A stretch of DNA of 64,000 bases from Rhizophagus irregularis (lineage: Eukaryota; Glomeromycota; Glomeromycetes; Glomerales; Glomeraceae), in assembly GCF_026210795.1 (NCBI RefSeq), contig NC_089436.1:3224001-3288000 (forward strand). The letters run 5' to 3'. Under the pieces are notes generated by a model. That model saw nothing but the letters and a program-made list of their open reading frames with translations. It did no database searches and had not been told where the DNA came from. Positions 16,824 through 26,313 of this stretch are shown one piece after another (within the stretch, counting starts at the first letter, position 1; every line of letters begins with the position of its first letter). Both the position numbers and the translations under genes were made by a program.

Positions 16824-18677
16824 TCATGTCCAGATAACCTTGTTCGCATTTTTCACATGGCAGTATCCCGCGGTTTCAAACTTGAAAGTCTTTAGAGTCG
16901 TATCTGCATTCTCTGAACAAGTGAAAAGCGCGGGGCTATCTGGCTGTTCTTCTAAAATAAATCCGTCTGTATGGATACGTCGTACTTTATCCTTGTATGG
17001 TTGAATTGCTTCAGATGTGATTTTGCGACCACGTGCTAATAAGAATGGGGCGATCCTGGGATACTCACCTTTGAAGGGATTACCCGGGTTTGTAAACTGG
17101 AATCGCCACTGGTCAGATCCTACTGGTATGATAGAGTCGAGTGTATGGCCCTCTGGAAATGTAAATGGGTCTGTTTGATCTGTGGTGAGTGTCTTGTAAT
17201 TACGCTTCCTCTGGCATAATGCTCCCCATAATGTGTTGAGGACTCGCTTTGCCACGCGGCCAGCTATGCCACCCTGGTTTTTAATTTTGAAGAGGAAGTG
17301 TACATACTCACCGAATATTACAGTTCCAGGGATTCTCGCTTCTCTATCATATATCAATGCATTTGGCTTCCCATCCTGTATTAACTGTATATTGAGACCA
17401 AGTTTTTTTGCTCGTTGTAAGTCGATGAATGTATAGATTCCCCTTTTATTCTGTCGGAAGAGAATATTATTCCCACTTATTTTGGCACGGAATAATCCAT
17501 ACAAGGCATAACCCCTGTGGTCGACAAAGTCATTAAGTGTCTGGAATTTACCCCGTCTGATTGGAAAGTTCGCGTTTGATTGTTGGATACTCGGGTATAA
17601 ACTTGTTGCGTCATACTGTCTTCCATAGCCCTTCCACTCGTTATCTGCCCAGATTAATCCTCCCATCATTGCATCACTTAACCACTCCGCTTCTATCGGG
17701 TCAAGAGGATCATTGGCTGGAATTCCTACACTTAATCGTTCGAATAACCAGAGAGCCGTTCTTTTGTAAGACCAGTTATGGTATGATAAGTCGATTCCTA
17801 AACCGAACTTCTTTGTCTCCTGTAGAAAGGAATTCCGCTCCTCGTGGATTCTCTGATATGCTTCTTCGAGAGTTTCATATACCCCAGTCTTACGGTTTTT
17901 CTCGACGGGGATGAAAGAACTCTTGGAATTCTTAGTTTTTTGAAACTGCCCAATTGTGCAAGACTTAACCGTTTTGCCGTTGTATATTGTGACTACATTA
18001 TTGGTTCCATCTTCATGGTATACAATGGGTAAATTACGCTTTTTATCTAATTTACTGGAGTGGAGTCTTCCGGGATTTAACGCGAGGGAGTAATGGCCTT
18101 CTGACAGGATGAGAGTCGCACGTCTATCGGACTTACTCTTAGAGATTCGGGTAATGTCCCCCACAATATTAATTGCGAGACTTCCTGCGAGTTGTTCAAC
18201 CTTGTCCATGCATGAAACTGGGATGGAAGCATCGCGATTGAGACCTAATGCCTTTTTGATATACTCGGGCTTTTCGATTGACTTTGGCATTTTAGAGAAT
18301 GTGCCGTAGATATTTTTCAGGCATTCATACAGGCAATCATTTAGCTCCCCGTTGCAACCTCCTGCAACCGGTGGGGCATCTCTCACATAAATTATGAATC
18401 GTTCAAAATAATCAGGGTCTGCGTCATCCGGTAGTTGTGCTTCGTCGTAGTGGTCCAAGAGTGAGAAAAGGCTAGCTGGTTGGTTTCCTGATGTCCATCC
18501 ACCGGGTTTCCAGTTTTCATAGGGGAGCAGGATCTGAAATTTATGTGTCGGATACCGGGATTGGAGTCGCTGTCCAAGTTTTGCTATTGCTCCTCTGGAA
18601 AATCTTGCGCCTGAATACTGTAATTCTTTGATATCCGGTCTTGTAGGTAAAGCACGGACAATCTCTGAATAAACCAT
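16824..18677 (-). CDS. Compact family B DNA polymerase (Polinton type)
   Basis: The protein has 617 residues, about half the usual Polinton length. Motif A is YDATSLYPSIQ (D356), motif B KRVLNTLWGALCQRK (K477, N481, G485) and motif C RRIHTDGFI (D571), where the usual first Asp of DTDS is His. I see no 3'-5' exonuclease motifs (no DxE ExoI) before motif A. The N-terminal half instead has GELNDCLYECL (C115) and SEGHYSLAL (H195), a Cys...His arrangement like OTU cysteine proteases. Polintons replicate by protein priming, but no terminal-protein domain is recognised here. The ATG start is followed by MVYSEIVRALPT. The shortness and missing exonuclease are unusual for a replicative enzyme. Confidence 0.88.
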   Translation of the reverse strand: MVYSEIVRALPTRPDIKELQYSGARFSRGAIAKLGQRLQSRYPTHKFQILLPYENWKPGGWTSGNQPASLFSLLDHYDEAQLPDDADPDYFERFIIYVRDAPPVAGGCNGELNDCLYECLKNIYGTFSKMPKSIEKPEYIKKALGLNRDASIPVSCMDKVEQLAGSLAINIVGDITRISKSKSDRRATLILSEGHYSLALNPGRLHSSKLDKKRNLPIVYHEDGTNNVVTIYNGKTVKSCTIGQFQKTKNSKSSFIPVEKNRKTGVYETLEEAYQRIHEERNSFLQETKKFGLGIDLSYHNWSYKRTALWLFERLSVGIPANDPLDPIEAEWLSDAMMGGLIWADNEWKGYGRQYDATSLYPSIQQSNANFPIRRGKFQTLNDFVDHRGYALYGLFRAKISGNNILFRQNKRGIYTFIDLQRAKKLGLNIQLIQDGKPNALIYDREARIPGTVIFGEYVHFLFKIKNQGGIAGRVAKRVLNTLWGALCQRKRNYKTLTTDQTDPFTFPEGHTLDSIIPVGSDQWRFQFTNPGNPFKGEYPRIAPFLLARGRKITSEAIQPYKDKVRRIHTDGFILEEQPDSPALFTCSENADTTLKTFKFETAGYCHVKNANKVIWT

Positions 18678-18760
18678 TTGATGTATTTATGAATTGTGTT
18701 CAGTTGTAATATAGGTTTTTTATACAAAAAATATAAGATAACTAAGAAGTGCCTATCTTA

Positions 18761-21349
18761 TTAAAAGGAGTCAATCTTGCTGCATACACGATCAAGATCC
18801 TCTTCATCCCAGTCATCGATGAGTCCATTGGTGGCTTCCCATTCACGTTCCATATCAGTTTTTGGACGTTCCTCGGGGATCTCTCGCGCTTTACCCTTAT
18901 CTGCCCTCATAGTTTCATAACCAGAGGGGGTGGGAATAATCTCGGCATCACGATTATCCTTGTATATTCTTATTAAATCTGCGAGTTCTTTACGGCTAGG
19001 TATTTTAGGTAAGTATCCATTATATTCGATCCAGTCCTTGAAGCGGTCTACTACTTCCATAAGGTAGTACTGGTACTCGTCCTCAATACGCGTTGTGGGA
19101 CATTCCTCTATTTCAAATGCGAGTATTTCCCAGTCATATTCGTCTGACGCGTCTTGGTACTTGGCCCATAATTCCTTACTTGTATTGTAGAGATCATCGA
19201 AGGCCTGGTCTTTTGAATTTTTAACCCACGGTTTGCGATCCCATCGGTGTCTTTCATGCCAAGCCCAATGCGCTCGAGTGCCTTCCTTTGGTTCAGGATC
19301 CCGGTCAACTTCTGGTTCTGTGTCGGGTTCTGGGATAAATTGCTCTTCAGGAGCCGGTTCTGGGTCAGGCTTAGTGACAGATGCAGAAGATTCTGCGGGA
19401 GATTCGGGTTGTTGTTCAGGAGTTGGGTTCACAGTTGTAAAATCTGAGTCAGATAGCAAGTCATCTAAAACGTCGTAGTTATCTGGCTCGGGGATAGGTT
19501 CTTCTTGGTCGGGTTCCTCGTCAGATAGATAACAATCTGAAAAGTTATCTATAGATTTATCGGTGTTTGACTCATTAGTATCTTCATCGGGATCTGGTTG
19601 TTCTTTTCTTAACTCTTGTGGACGTTCTTTTAAGTGGTCAGGCTTGGGTGGAAGCGGTGGAGGAGTCTTGCGAATTACAGGTGCAGGTTTTTCCTCAGCG
19701 GGTTCGGGTTTTTCCTCAGCGGGTTCGGGTTTTTTCTCAGCGGGTTTTTTCTCAGCGGGTTCGGGTTTTTTCTCAGTGGGTTTTTCCTCAGCGGGTTCAG
19801 GTTTTTTCTCAGCGGGTTTCTCTTGTACGTCTTGTGGATTGTTAGCTGGATTATATATATTTGCCAAGAACTTTTCCAAGGCTTTGGGGTCTGATGCGGG
19901 TTTCTTAGAAGTCTCTATATCAATTCCTTCTATGTCTATCTCGTCTGTTTCGTGGATCCAGTTTTTGCCGAGAAACTTCTTGTATAGATCCTCCCTGGAT
20001 ATACTGTAAACTTGTGGTGTTGTTTTACCTATACGCATTTTTTTACTTTTTATACTTAGCTCATTTGATAGGATTCTAGAAGCGTTTATCTTTGATAAGG
20101 GTATAATGCCATGAGTTTCACAGTATGAAGTATATACCCTATAAAATTCTTGAATAGGTAGGTCGGTCATATAATTTTTCATTACGAGGTATGTATCCTT
20201 TATAAACTGAAATAGGGGTGGAAGAGTCGAGATGATATGTTCCTGTTTGGATGTTGTCATAGGTGGTGGATTTCCATTGAAGTCCGGGTAAGCATCCGCG
20301 ATGGCTCTCAAGTAAGCATAGAATGCCTTACTGGCGCCTGGGTATTTCATAGCGTCACTGAGTTTTTTGAAGTAGTTGAGGTCTCCCTTGCGGGATGGTG
20401 ACACATCCAAGAACACTGTGCGCCTATCGTCATTCTCCACTCTGAGAGCATTTTCGTTGGTTAGGATGATAGTGGACATAAAGTTTTTATAATGTGTTGG
20501 TGTCTTGTATTTTTCATGGATTTCCATTATGTCACTCGTTACCTTATCCTTCAAAGAGCGATACAGATTATTCCACTGGCTTTTTTCCGTGGGCATTTCC
20601 TCGAGAAGAAGAAGAACCTTACCCTGTAATTGCCCATTAAAACTTCCAAGAATCGTTTGAGGATCGCTGGTCTTATAAACGAGTTGAGTGCCTAGGACGC
20701 TACGCTGAATGAAATCTGTTATAATACCTTTGCCCCAACCCTGTCCAGATTTCAGGTAAAGGATCGAGTACATCTTCCTTCCAGCAGATACACCGGCCAA
20801 CCACTTGATGATATACTCAGTGAGATTCCAATCACCCGAACACCAGATATCCTGAATGTGAGAGAAGATAAATTTAACCGCGAGGTGAATTGTAGACTCA
20901 AAGGTGGATATCGGACGTAAGACGTGGAGGAATCCTGGGAAGATATTTAGATAGAGTTGGCCGGTTAAGGATCTGAAGATTCGCTGTTTATGGGGACCAC
21001 AGGTTGCATTACATACATCAGTATTCTCGACCATAAACCACTTGTAGATGTTGAACTCGGTCTTTTGAGAGGGTCCTTGTTCAGGTTGTGTGTAGAATAC
21101 CTTCGTGATTGGACGGATAAGTTTACCAATATTTTTGTCAATAACGTGTTTCAAACTTTTACTATCCGGGTCCCACCAGAAAACCCCATGAGGATCTGCA
21201 CAGGGAATGAAATAACTGCAAAGATACCTCTTGGCTTGATCGAGGTCACTCATACTCTTTGCAGCGACAATAAGCCGTTTAAGCTCATTGATACTGAAGG
21301 CTTTCGTTTGTTCACCGAATTTGGGGATAACTTGAGCTTGAGTGGTCAT
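18761..21349 (-). CDS. SF3 (D5-like) helicase with Pro/Glu-rich extension
   Basis: The protein has 862 residues. The SF3 core has Walker A SGQGWGKG (201-208), Walker B GKVLLLLEEMP (243-253), motif C MSTIILTNEN (291-300) and the Arg finger region NDDRR (306-310). This is the D5-type helicase of poxvirus-like viruses, virophages and Polintons, which unwinds DNA at the fork. No archaeo-eukaryotic primase catalytic motif is evident in the first 190 residues. A ~55-residue run of PEPAEEKP/PAEKK repeats (about 505-560) leads into an acidic, Pro-rich and then helical C-terminal region of unknown role. The ATG lies 29 bp from the right TIR, whose inner edge carries the shared upstream motif. Confidence 0.9.
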   Translation of the reverse strand: MTTQAQVIPKFGEQTKAFSINELKRLIVAAKSMSDLDQAKRYLCSYFIPCADPHGVFWWDPDSKSLKHVIDKNIGKLIRPITKVFYTQPEQGPSQKTEFNIYKWFMVENTDVCNATCGPHKQRIFRSLTGQLYLNIFPGFLHVLRPISTFESTIHLAVKFIFSHIQDIWCSGDWNLTEYIIKWLAGVSAGRKMYSILYLKSGQGWGKGIITDFIQRSVLGTQLVYKTSDPQTILGSFNGQLQGKVLLLLEEMPTEKSQWNNLYRSLKDKVTSDIMEIHEKYKTPTHYKNFMSTIILTNENALRVENDDRRTVFLDVSPSRKGDLNYFKKLSDAMKYPGASKAFYAYLRAIADAYPDFNGNPPPMTTSKQEHIISTLPPLFQFIKDTYLVMKNYMTDLPIQEFYRVYTSYCETHGIIPLSKINASRILSNELSIKSKKMRIGKTTPQVYSISREDLYKKFLGKNWIHETDEIDIEGIDIETSKKPASDPKALEKFLANIYNPANNPQDVQEKPAEKKPEPAEEKPTEKKPEPAEKKPAEKKPEPAEEKPEPAEEKPAPVIRKTPPPLPPKPDHLKERPQELRKEQPDPDEDTNESNTDKSIDNFSDCYLSDEEPDQEEPIPEPDNYDVLDDLLSDSDFTTVNPTPEQQPESPAESSASVTKPDPEPAPEEQFIPEPDTEPEVDRDPEPKEGTRAHWAWHERHRWDRKPWVKNSKDQAFDDLYNTSKELWAKYQDASDEYDWEILAFEIEECPTTRIEDEYQYYLMEVVDRFKDWIEYNGYLPKIPSRKELADLIRIYKDNRDAEIIPTPSGYETMRADKGKAREIPEERPKTDMEREWEATNGLIDDWDEEDLDRVCSKIDSF
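19676..19820. repeat. Coding tandem repeats in the helicase gene
   Basis: About eight short degenerate units (CTCAGCGGGTTCGGGTTTTT on the plus strand) encode PAEKKPEP/PAEEKP. Unit number is likely to vary between copies. Long plus-strand ORFs here are artefacts of the repeat. Confidence 0.85.
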
Positions 21350-21378
21350 TTTTTCGTTCTATCAAATCGAGTACTAAT

Positions 21379-21860
21379 TTATAGTTACCTAATCTTCAAT
21401 TGCCGAATATATTTTTTCCAAGGATCCGTGCTCCTACCCGGTTATATCTCTATGGCTCTACAGGCCTTCTAGGGACTTACCTGCTAATAACTTACCTGGT
21501 TTGCTATCTCATTGCTTCCAATAGGAAAATGAATGGAATCCTGTACGTGTGGAAGATGTGGAAGATGTGGGGGATCTGGGGGGGTAAAATCAAAACTTTT
21601 TTCTGGGGGGATCCCTCTCCCGATTTTTTTAAAACGTCCTCCACATCCTCCACATCCTCCACACTTCTCCGATTCCCTCTTATTTTCCTCTCTTTTCCCT
21701 TATTTTATCCTTTTTTGTTATATATTTTTGTGGAGGATCTATGTGGAGAATTGTGGAGGATCTATGGGGGTTCCCTGCCCCACGGAGGGGTGATGTAGGT
21801 ACTGCGAGGCCATGGCCGAGGTGGGGTGAGCGCAGCGAGACACACTACCAGCCCGACGAC
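21379..21860 (-). repeat. Polinton right terminal inverted repeat (482 bp)
   Basis: The repeat is the reverse complement of 6746-7225, apart from one substitution and two extra C bases. It ends CACTACCAGCCCGACGAC. Confidence 0.92.
21392..21401 (-). promoter_or_regulatory. AATTGAAGAT motif upstream of the helicase gene
   Basis: This TIR copy of the decamer lies 42 bp before the helicase ATG. Both TIRs thus carry the same motif facing inward. Confidence 0.45.
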
Positions 21861-21865
21861 TGTAA
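21861..21865. repeat. Polinton target-site duplication, right copy (TGTAA)
   Basis: This is a perfect copy of 6741-6745. Confidence 0.9.
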
Positions 21866-22761
21866 GCATAAAAGCTATGGTGAAAGATATGAGGTGAGGT
21901 AAAAATATAATCTATACGAGACTGTATATCTGGACCTTCATTTCTTTTGGTAGTATGAGTCGGGCTCGGGTGATCGTGAAAGGATTTAAGTAAATCTTTA
22001 AGGTCAAAATTTTTTAAAATTGTTTTGATTTCACGTCTCCAAATAGGATAGTGATTGGCTTTTTTAAATTTGTCGAAACTAATATTAAAGTCGCCTAAAA
22101 CTATACATTCAAAATGATCGTGTTTAGCCTTGATCAAAATGTTTTCAATTTCTTTGTAACATTTGATAATTAAATCTTTGTCATCAACGGCATTAGCAGG
22201 TAAATAACAACATATAAATTTGATATAATGGTTGCCTTTAAAACATAGATCGACCGTTAAAATACGGCCATAAAAAGTGTTGGTTCTGATAATGTGTTTT
22301 TGTAATTGATCCGTGATTATCATAGAGACGCCACTGCCTTTGGTGTTGCCTTTGTCATCTGTATAGAGATGAATATTATGAATAGTATTATCATCATTCA
22401 GTGTTGGGAGTGGAAACGTGGAGTATGTTGTTTTATTATGATCTCTATCTATTTTAATATGTTGATGGAGACCTGTTTCGGTTAAAATTAAAATATCATA
22501 ATTATGAAGTGTAAAAAAGTGGAGAATATCATTCAATTTATTATTGAATCCTCCTTGGATATTGATTGTACCAAATTTATAGTAATCAATAAATTGTGTT
22601 CGCAATTGAGAAGATGTTGATATGGGGGCGTCGTGTGTTTGAGAGGTAGACGACGTTGACCCTCTTGTATCCTGGTCATCAAATAAATGGTGTTCAATGT
22701 GGTTTAACATATTTTCGTCTTCATCATTACGAGGTTCGCGAATATAATTTCGTGAACTCAT
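21861..22761 (-). pseudogene. LINE ORF2, N-terminal part: APE-type endonuclease
   Basis: The ATG at 22761 starts MSSRNYIREP. Endonuclease motifs in order are TINIQGG, ILTETGL (catalytic Glu), CIVLGDFNISF and SRIDYIF. The final D-H motif is on the far side of the Polinton at about 6700. The visible ORF runs into the TIR and ends there. Without the insertion it passes in frame into the reverse transcriptase part. The function would be target-DNA nicking for target-primed reverse transcription. Confidence 0.9.
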
Positions 22762-23075
22762 TGTTGGTATATCATTATTATCTGGGGTATGGAGGTATTG
22801 ATTATTATTTTTGTGGTTTTGGGGATTTTTATGATTTTTTTGTGTTTTTGTGTTTTATTATATTTGTTATAAGAATATTGTAGAACTGGTTCTGAAGGCT
22901 GATTTTCGAGGTCAGCCGGGGGTTGTAAATTGGTGTATTCCATAAAAAAAAGTATGTAAAAAGAATCAATGTGTATAAAAAAGAATAATAAACCGTTAAA
23001 ATCAAAATGGGAAAATCCAAAAAGTATGTCCAAAATAAAAGGGGGATATATTTGATTTAATGGTAAACACGTATA

Positions 23076-25328
23076 TTAACGTGTCGCATTAAACTGCGGG
23101 AGGAGGTTGAGGGGATTGTAGGATTTAACTGAAAATTTAGGCTCAGATGATGAAGCATTTGACACTTCGTCAATGATTCCTTCGAAGACGGCACCGTCTG
23201 ACATCGCGGCATCGTCAGGGGCATCGGTATCGTCATCAGTTGCCAAATGATGTTGTTCGCTGTCTTCCGCTGATATGTTTCCCTGTTTATTGCCTCTTAG
23301 GTTATATCTATTTTTAGTTGCCTTATACGAAGTTTGCTCGTACGGTGACGGTCGTTTTGGTGGTTTGGCATTACGTTCTCTATGTTGTGTAATCTTTTCT
23401 TGACTAAGTAGATTAATATTAGTCGTGAGCTGTTGTAGAATTGTGTCGTATTTGTCAAGTCTGATTGTGATGTCATTGAGTGAAGAACTCATTAAATTAT
23501 GATTGTGATGGATATCGGCGATAGTATTATCGACTTTAGATTTTCCTTCTTGGAGTGTTTTAACACTATTTAAGAGGGATTCAACTTGGCGTTCCAATTG
23601 TGTAATTCGTTGTTCATAACGATTGGTGTCTGACCTTTGGGGATTGTCTAGGTGGGGGGTGATAAAGGAATTATCATGTTTGAAATCCTTGTTACTTTTG
23701 TCGTAATTGTTATGGTTATTGGTTGGTTGTTTGGTTTGTCTTGGATATAATAAGCTACCTGCTTGTTGGTATTTCTTGTTATTGTAGTTATGCGGTGGTG
23801 TATGGTTGGTTTTCGGGTCGTGTGACATTGAGGGAGATCTTTTGTTTGCGTTTAAAGTGATGACGTGATTAAACCTGGTTCTGTGGTTATCGTTGATTGT
23901 AATTTTTTCCTCGTTATGTTTAATAAATCGTTTTTTGAAGATTTTCCGATTATTATGATCTGTATCGAAGTTTTTGTCATCACAGTTATTTGTCTCATGA
24001 AGTGGTGAACCACAAATATTACATGTTTTTAGTGAAAGGTGTCCTGGTAGAACGTGGAGGTTGTATCCTTCGAAAAGTGAGGAGGCTCCATTGGACGCGT
24101 CCACTGGATAATTGTTAGGTGAGACGTAAATATAAGCATTTTTCATGGTTGAATATTTGGTAGTTTGTGTAAATGTACAAGTTCGTCCGTAGACGTGTTT
24201 GATAAGAGGTTCAATGTCCTTGGCTGTGGTGTTAAGGGGAAGTCCGGTGATCTTAAAATAATTACTGGTGCGTATTTTATATTCAGGGTCTTCAGTGTTA
24301 CCAGGTAAGATCCTTACTACGAAATTTTCTATTTCGAGGCTCCAATAGTTTTCTTTCATGAAATAATCATATGCTGCTTGTTTGTCAAATTGGACAATAA
24401 GTTGCTTATAAGCTGGTTTTATGAAAATAGGACGACCGCGGTTATTGCGGTTAGGAATTTTTCTTGGAGGTTTTTTAATTTCTTTGTGTTCTATGATATT
24501 GCTGCCTGTTTTTGCAGCGAGATGCTTAATAAGCATGGAGGTATCATAATTATATGGTATATCCATAATTTTTATAACAGCCTGGTCTAGGTTGGAGAAT
24601 TTTTGTTCTATTAACGTATTAATAGCCTCATTGGTGAGTTCGTAAATTTTTATGTTTTTGAGGTTGTCAGGACTATTTGCTATGTATTGGTCGAGCGAGT
24701 CACGTGTTCTGAAATGGATGGTAAAGTATCTATAAGTGGACGTTGTATTGACGTCAAATCTGAAAGCATTACTATCTTTAATGAATGACGTTTTGATTAG
24801 ATTGATAATATCGTTGTTAGAAAGTTTTGACTGAAAACTATCTCTAGGAATAAATCCTTTGTGGACTTTGTTTGAAACTTGTGGTGTATGTGTAAATATA
24901 TCTGTTAGCACCGTAATATGTAACGGATTAGGGGTGTTTGTTTGTGTGGCTGATTGTGTTTCCGGTGATTTTCCTTTATCCGTGTTAGTATCTATGGGAT
25001 CTACATCCATATTAGTCAATTTGTCAGTGATTGGTGTTTGTGTGTGAACATCTTGTTCATGTGAGTCACGTGATGTAAGTTCAATTTCGTTGTGCGAAAG
25101 AGCATGAGTAGGAGAAGAAGTCGTTGCTTCTTCCATAGTTGTGTCTGTTGAAGTGTTGTTAGCAGTTTGAGAAGGCGCTGCAGGTTGACTAGAAGTCATA
25201 TTGAATTTGTTTTTGTTGGAAGACGAGTAGGTGAGATATATATCCTCGTCGTTAGAAATAGGACGATAGTTTTTTTCCAAATTTTTAAGGAATTTATTTG
25301 AAAATTTTTTTCCTATAGCAAAACTCAT
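23076..25328 (-). CDS. LINE ORF1 nucleic-acid-binding protein
   Basis: From the ATG at 25328 the protein has 750 residues (a longer frame uses GTG). The N-terminus is Ser/Thr-rich. The middle holds an RRM-like or LINE-ORF1-like region around residues 190-400. One CCHC knuckle (CNICGSPLHETNNC) follows, then an Asn-rich basic linker, then a coiled coil (RITQLERQVESLLNSVKTL). This is the usual makeup of fungal LINE ORF1, which coats the element RNA. The frame is intact. Confidence 0.85.
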   Translation of the reverse strand: MSFAIGKKFSNKFLKNLEKNYRPISNDEDIYLTYSSSNKNKFNMTSSQPAAPSQTANNTSTDTTMEEATTSSPTHALSHNEIELTSRDSHEQDVHTQTPITDKLTNMDVDPIDTNTDKGKSPETQSATQTNTPNPLHITVLTDIFTHTPQVSNKVHKGFIPRDSFQSKLSNNDIINLIKTSFIKDSNAFRFDVNTTSTYRYFTIHFRTRDSLDQYIANSPDNLKNIKIYELTNEAINTLIEQKFSNLDQAVIKIMDIPYNYDTSMLIKHLAAKTGSNIIEHKEIKKPPRKIPNRNNRGRPIFIKPAYKQLIVQFDKQAAYDYFMKENYWSLEIENFVVRILPGNTEDPEYKIRTSNYFKITGLPLNTTAKDIEPLIKHVYGRTCTFTQTTKYSTMKNAYIYVSPNNYPVDASNGASSLFEGYNLHVLPGHLSLKTCNICGSPLHETNNCDDKNFDTDHNNRKIFKKRFIKHNEEKITINDNHRTRFNHVITLNANKRSPSMSHDPKTNHTPPHNYNNKKYQQAGSLLYPRQTKQPTNNHNNYDKSNKDFKHDNSFITPHLDNPQRSDTNRYEQRITQLERQVESLLNSVKTLQEGKSKVDNTIADIHHNHNLMSSSLNDITIRLDKYDTILQQLTTNINLLSQEKITQHRERNAKPPKRPSPYEQTSYKATKNRYNLRGNKQGNISAEDSEQHHLATDDDTDAPDDAAMSDGAVFEGIIDEVSNASSSEPKFSVKSYNPLNLLPQFNATR

Positions 25329-25474
25329 ATGATAATGTTCCGAGGAGTGCGTAGAGACCAAAATTTGAAGAAAAAATGACACTTGTCTATAGAGAAATGT
25401 ATTTTTATGGTGAAAATTTCTTCTGTGAATTTTTGGTATTTAACGATCGTCGGAAAGAGTTTTTGCGTCTCCCC

Positions 25475-25486
25475 AGGTAAAAAGAT
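25475..25486. repeat. LINE target-site duplication, right copy
   Basis: AGGTAAAAAGAT is identical to 1400-1411 and adjoins the LINE 5' end (GGGGAGACGCAAAAAC on the minus strand). Confidence 0.8.
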
Positions 25487-26310
25487 GTCTAATGTAAACT
25501 TCTTGTTTCATTTTAACAGTTCGATCACGTGATTTATAGATCGGCAGACTGCGTTAGTTAACATCGTTAGCCTTTGTTTGAATTAATCGGCGTCACGGAA
25601 AGATATGAAAATTATTGTATAGTATAGTTTTGAAATAATTAAATTTACTGTACTTAAAATTATTTCGAAAAATAATTTTTATTTTAAGACGTTTGTAGGC
25701 CTGAGAAAAATTAATTTCTTTTGATATTGCTAGACAAAAAAACTAACGATTAATAGGTAAAATTTTTTTGTCATTCGTATTACATACCTGGAAAACAATG
25801 ATTAAATTTAAGCCAAAGTCAGTAAAAATTAAGTCATATGACAATTACGGTTGCCTTATTTCGTAACTGCGCATACACGATTACACGTTCCCCGCAAGAA
25901 ATTTCTTTCAGGAATTTTAGCGCATTGTAGTGGATTATACTTTAATTTGTTTTCTAATTTTTCCTGTATTTGTTAACATTTATTTGGATAAATATAATCG
26001 ATAGTATATTTCATTTTGCCATCACAGGCACTGAATTTACTGATGTCGGATAAATAAACACGTATAGGAAATTAAAAAGTTCGTTACGTTCGAATAATTT
26101 TCATGTACAAAGAATAAATTAGGAAAGGACGCTAATCACTTCCTTGCCCTACACATGTAAGATTTTTCTTGTAATCTCACTAATGTATAATAAATATAAT
26201 ATCATAGGAGATTGGGCAAATGATGCGAGGTAACTTAGTATCATTATTTTAAAAGAAATTACATATCTCTTTACAATATCTCTAATGTGTTTGATGGTAC
26301 CAATTAGAGT
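25487..26310. other. Intergenic, AT-rich, no gene seen
   Basis: I see no supported gene or repeat. One TCACGTGA palindrome is at 25525-25532. Confidence 0.6.
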
Positions 26311-26313
26311 CAT

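Larger units (their letters stand above)
6746..21860. mobile_element. Maverick/Polinton-class element with a Gag-protease module (15,115 bp)
   Basis: The element is bounded by ~480-bp terminal inverted repeats and a 5-bp target duplication. It encodes a DDE integrase with chromodomain, a family B DNA polymerase, an SF3 helicase and an A32-like packaging ATPase, which together define the Maverick/Polinton class. Gene order from the left is: acidic protein (+), zinc ribbon (-), integrase (+), aspartic protease (-), Gag (-), coiled coil (-), packaging ATPase (+), then six minus-strand genes ending with the polymerase and the helicase. No jelly-roll capsid, penton or adenain-type protease is visible, and there is no reverse transcriptase. 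It is visibly richer in G+C than the flanking DNA. The nearly identical TIRs suggest a recent insertion. Confidence 0.92.
1412..25474 (-). mobile_element. Full-length non-LTR retrotransposon (Tad1/I-like LINE) split by a Polinton
   Basis: The element has a 12-bp target duplication on both sides and an A-rich 3' tail (1412-1440, seen as T-rich on the plus strand). ORF1 has a CCHC knuckle. ORF2 has an APE endonuclease, a reverse transcriptase, a C-terminal CCHC motif and RNase H. This domain order is that of Tad1/I-type LINEs. Without the 15.1-kb Polinton at 6746-21860 the element is about 8.9 kb. The 5' leader is 25329-25474 and the ORF1-ORF2 spacer is 22762-23075. Besides the insertion, ORF2 carries two single-base frameshifts, near 3405 and in an 8-base homopolymer at 3217-3224. 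The family is inferred from domain order only. Confidence 0.88.

Noticed and set aside
19233-20009. Plus-strand Ser/Gly/Phe-rich ORFs antisense to the helicase gene
   Set aside because: They are shadows of the PEKP coding repeats.
7236-21349. Search for a double-jelly-roll capsid, penton or adenain-like protease
   Set aside because: All remaining unknown ORFs are under 190 residues and none shows the expected motifs. Without profile searches this is not absolute.
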